From Holacanthus passer (Eukaryota; Chordata; Actinopteri; Pomacanthidae): DNA of 64,000 bases. The notes under the pieces are model-generated. The model was not told where the DNA came from. It worked only from the letters and a program-made list of their open reading frames with translations, and made no database searches. A program made the position numbers and the translations under genes. This document shows, one piece after another, positions 60,910 through 64,000 of the stretch. The DNA is taken from positions 186,001 through 250,000 of the forward strand of contig JAFREQ010000037.1 in assembly GCA_025331565.1 (NCBI GenBank). Reading direction: 5' to 3'. How positions within the stretch are numbered: the first letter of the stretch is position 1; every line of letters starts with the position of its first letter.

Positions 60910-61130
60910 AGCCCTGATTCCGTAAAGGTTGGGACACTGTGTTGGGAGTTGTTGGGACAGGAGCAACAAAAGACTGTGAAAGTTGTGGACTGATCCAAAA
61001 ACACCTGTTTGGATCATTCCACAGGTAAACAGGTTCATTGGTAACAGGTGATAGTATCATGATTGGGTATGAAAGGTTCATCCTGGAAAGACTCAGATGT
61101 TCACAAGCGAGGATGGAGAGAGGTTCAACA
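60910..61130 (+). mobile_element. dispersed repeat copy B, inverted relative to copy A
   Basis: Begins GCCCTGATTCCGTAAAGGTTGGGACACTGTG, then the 146-base block at 60,951-61,096 that matches 52,593-52,738 in reverse. It continues as GTTCACAAGCGAGGATGG and GAGGTTCAACACTTTGACAAAC. The order fits a deleted copy of the common teleost repeat. Confidence 0.85.
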
Positions 61131-61559
61131 CTTTGACAAACACAGGATTGTAGAAAGGAGATTTAATAAAATAGAAGCTGGCATCCAAGTAATAGCCAGG
61201 GCAGGCACAAACAGGTTGGTCACTTGTGTCCAAGAAAATTGCACAGGAAAGGTTAAGTTGTATTAACAGCAGCGTAACACTAATAGAAAAAATGGCTAGT
61301 GGTAAGTATGATGACTCCTCTGTTGTACTGATGGGATTGGTGCTATGGATATGTGTCTTATCTTGAATTCATCAAGACAACAGGTAAACATGGAGAAAGT
61401 TTTAAATCTTGCAGTGCCAGCAAAAAGCATTGACAGATTTAAAGATTCATAAAGAGCTGACACATCTTATTAAAATCTACTTTTAAAACAACAATAACAA
61501 AAACAAGTATCTTTTTGAGAATATATTGTAGCGAGTGCTGCAATTAGAGAGAGAGTAAG

Positions 61560-61740
61560 TTCTGAAAGTCGTGGGTTGGAAAGTGAATGAGTTAGTAAGG
61601 GAAAGACTTATAAGACAGAACAAGTGAGCGAGCAAGTCAGGATAGGCAGCAAAAAGAATAGGAAAGGAAGTGAGTGGGTGAGCGAGTGGGTGAGCGAGCA
61701 AACGGCGGATTGAACCAGCGAGCAAAGCATGGAGTGAATC
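61560..61740. repeat. GAGTGGGTGAGCGAG-like imperfect tandem
   Basis: Short GAGTGGGTGAGCGAGTGGGTGAGCGAGC units with flanking purine-rich sequence. Confidence 0.5.
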
Positions 61741-62139
61741 ACAGATGACCAACACGCCACGGAAGTTGAATTCTAACGTTGACCTGTGCGGGACCAGCCT
61801 GCTGCAAGTCACTGCTGACTGAGCTCACGGTGGACCCATCCAGCTGTGTCTTCCAGCTGTTAATACAGCATCACAAGCTGTGTGTTGAAATGAAATGAAA
61901 AAAAAACCTGTCGCTCTCCTGCCGGGAAACAGAAGGGATGACATACCAACACACAGTGGCAGTGATAGCGTTAAATATTTATCATTTTCTCTCTCGGGCA
62001 TAAAATATAACACAAGTGTGTACAATTTGTGTGAGTCTGTGTGCGTTCCATCTAGTGAAATACACCCCTGTCTTGTCTTGTCAAAGGCAGTCTTCCTCGT
62101 CCATGTTTCAACTGAAAACAGCAAAATGAGCGGGTGAAT

Positions 62140-62345
62140 GAAAGAGAGGAAAATAAAATGCGAAAAGCGAGACTGACAGATATAAAGAAAAGATGATTGA
62201 TAGGATATGGAGAACGGGATTGAGAGGGTCAGACGGAATGACAGAACGTCCAACAAAATGTCTGAAAGAGATACAGCGTGAGAAAAAAAGGGAGATCGAC
62301 TACTTTTGAGAGAGAGAGAAAGCAGAAGTGGCTCTAGTTGACTGC
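62140..62345. repeat. polypurine tract (plus strand)
   Basis: About 200 bases rich in GA. The 181-codon minus-strand frame over it is a composition artefact. Confidence 0.55.
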
Positions 62346-63369
62346 ACAGAAGAGAATAATAATACAGCACTAAAGTAGCTGCAGCATCAGTGCAGAGTTA
62401 CATAAGACTCTGTCACAGATCTTTCTACTCTTCCATTCAGGCCAAAGCCTCAGGAAAAGCACATTCATATTTCCGCTGCCACTGAAGAGTGAGATCCCTG
62501 CCGCTCTGATGACGACTTAATTTAAAACAGTATTAAAAAAAATGTAAAAATGTCTCAGGTCAGAGCTGCGGTATCACATGTGTCATCCATCAGTCATAGA
62601 CTGAGGGAAACAGGTGATGAGAGAAAGTAGTAGAAAGTATCTGACTTTGACATTTTTTACTGTCCAACCTGTCCCAACAGCAAAAAAACCCATTAACGAA
62701 CACTTTTTTATAGTTTGTTTCATGTTCTTACCAGGGAAGTTTGAATTTTTATCCGGGTGATAAAAATCATTTCTTTACAGCAAGATCTACTGTTTGCAAT
62801 TTAGGTCATCTAATTTAGGTTACTGTTGTATTTAGTGTGAATTTAGTGTACTGTCACACTTAACAGTGTCAAGTATCATCAGTCCATGTCAAAACACTTT
62901 AAAGCTGCGTTAACAGATTTTTGCTATTTGGATAATTGGGGCAGTTGAATGAACCATCCAAATGATCTAGCTATCCAGCCTTTTGTTACCCGCCTCCCTG
63001 CCCCTTGTCAGATACGTTTTCCTGTTCTACCCGATTCCTTCTTTTGATGCTCACCAGTTTGTCAACTTTTTGAACTGTCTTGAGTCATACTTCTGGGTTC
63101 TTATCTGCCTTTTCACTGGCGCCATACACAATTAAGCATGACCAGTTGCAAAGCCTGTGTAGCTAGATTGATAAAAATCGCACCTGTTCTGTGAGACACA
63201 TGGCAGAAAAATACGGCTGAAATGCTTTCTGTGAAGACACACCATCAGGGAGAGAAATGACCTGGAACAGCACAGCTCTGTTCCTTCTCTGAGTTCCTCA
63301 TGGATCAATATTCGTCTCCTGAGCTTTCAGGTCTTGCTCTTTCTTTTTCTAGTAAGCAAGCGTCAGGCT

Positions 63370-63800
63370 TAATGAAACAATCCAACATTTTAGGAAATGC
63401 ACACACTCCTTCTTTCCCAAAATTAAGACAATAAGATCAATATCAATACATGTCGGCGCATTTACTATGGAGTCAAGGGGTGATAGCTTAGCTTAGCATG
63501 ACAAGGACAAGAGGAGGGGTCTCTTTCCAATGTTCAAACATACTCTGACTAACATTAAGCTCACAAATGAACATCCTGCATCTCATTGATTGTATATGGT
63601 GAAACAAAATAGTACAATAAAATGCATGGGGAACTTACATATGTGCTGAAACATTTTGGACAAAGCCTGGCTAGTCGTTTCCCCCTGCTTCCAATCTTAT
63701 GCTAAGCTAGGCTAACTGCATCCTGCTCTAGCTTCATATTTAATGCACAGACGTGACTGGCATCAATCCTCTCATCTAACTCTGTGTCCACTGCAGCGAA
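63370..63800. mobile_element. fold-back DNA element with both arms
   Basis: The left arm (63,378-63,530) runs AACATTTTAGGAAATGCA to AGCTTAGCTTAGCATGACAAGG. The right arm (63,650-63,800) runs CCCCCTGCTTCCAATCTTATGC, TAAGCTAGGCTAACTGC, CTAGCTTCATATTTAATGCAC and CAATCCTCTCATCTAACTCTG, the reverse complement order. A spacer of about 120 bases separates them, so the transcript or single strand could form a long imperfect hairpin. Confidence 0.72.
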
Positions 63801-64000
63801 GCAGCAGTTAGTCTTAATCATACTTGACCTAAACAACACTTTTATTTTGATAATCTACATTGCTTTTCGTTCCTTTCTTGTTCTTGTCTGGAGGCCAGCT
63901 TGCCAAACATAGACATGTGCTGTCAAGTAGCAGCGATTCACTTTGACATGACGAAATGTGTTCAACATTTAAACCATCAGTAAACGGTCCGATTTTGATG

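Noticed and set aside
61825..62370. 181-codon minus-strand open frame
   Set aside because: It lies over a purine-rich plus strand, which removes stop codons on the other strand. The product is Ser/Leu/Phe-rich with no family motif.

Overview
The window is vertebrate nuclear DNA, most likely from a percomorph (spiny-rayed) teleost fish. Evidence: no bacterial-style gene packing, many (CA)n and (TC)n microsatellites, GT-AG splice-site look-alikes, and several interspersed repeats that I recognise from memory as common in percomorph genomes. These repeats include a tRNA-derived SINE, a MITE starting TGGTGGAAAGTAACTAA, a fold-back element carrying GGTTAGCTTAGCTTAGC, and a repeat around CAACTATTGGATGGATTG. 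No species can be named from the sequence alone.

Left third (1-24,040): this looks like the 5' part of one gene, or two overlapping ones, on the minus strand. The best-supported point is a core promoter at 23,972-24,032 (CCAAT, TATAAAA and a GC box, all reading leftward) in a CpG-rich block. It is followed by a first exon at 23,807-23,964 with a strong donor. Further left are candidate minus-strand exons at 23,210-23,262, 20,753-20,806, 19,993-20,276 (possibly terminal, with AATAAA 138 bases past its stop) and 5,061-5,116. The last has very good splice signals and encodes a hydrophilic peptide. I do not recognise the gene and could not fix one reading frame through all the exons, so splicing should be treated as provisional.

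Right two thirds (24,040-64,000): I see no convincing protein-coding gene. The region is a mosaic of old transposon copies, microsatellites, polypurine/polypyrimidine tracts and several stretches of low-repeat, motif-rich sequence that look like conserved non-coding elements. Two of these contain POU octamers with homeodomain-type TAATTA cores. This layout resembles the regulatory landscape next to a developmental gene, but that is inference.

The points most worth checking are: the promoter and exon set; an exon whose splice donor lies in a retroelement tail; a 146-bp sequence present in inverted orientation 8.3 kb apart with a single mismatch; a 34-bp terminal-inverted-repeat element at 6.3-6.85 kb; and a degenerate minisatellite at 31.85-32.2 kb. 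I found nothing that clearly amounts to a new biological system.
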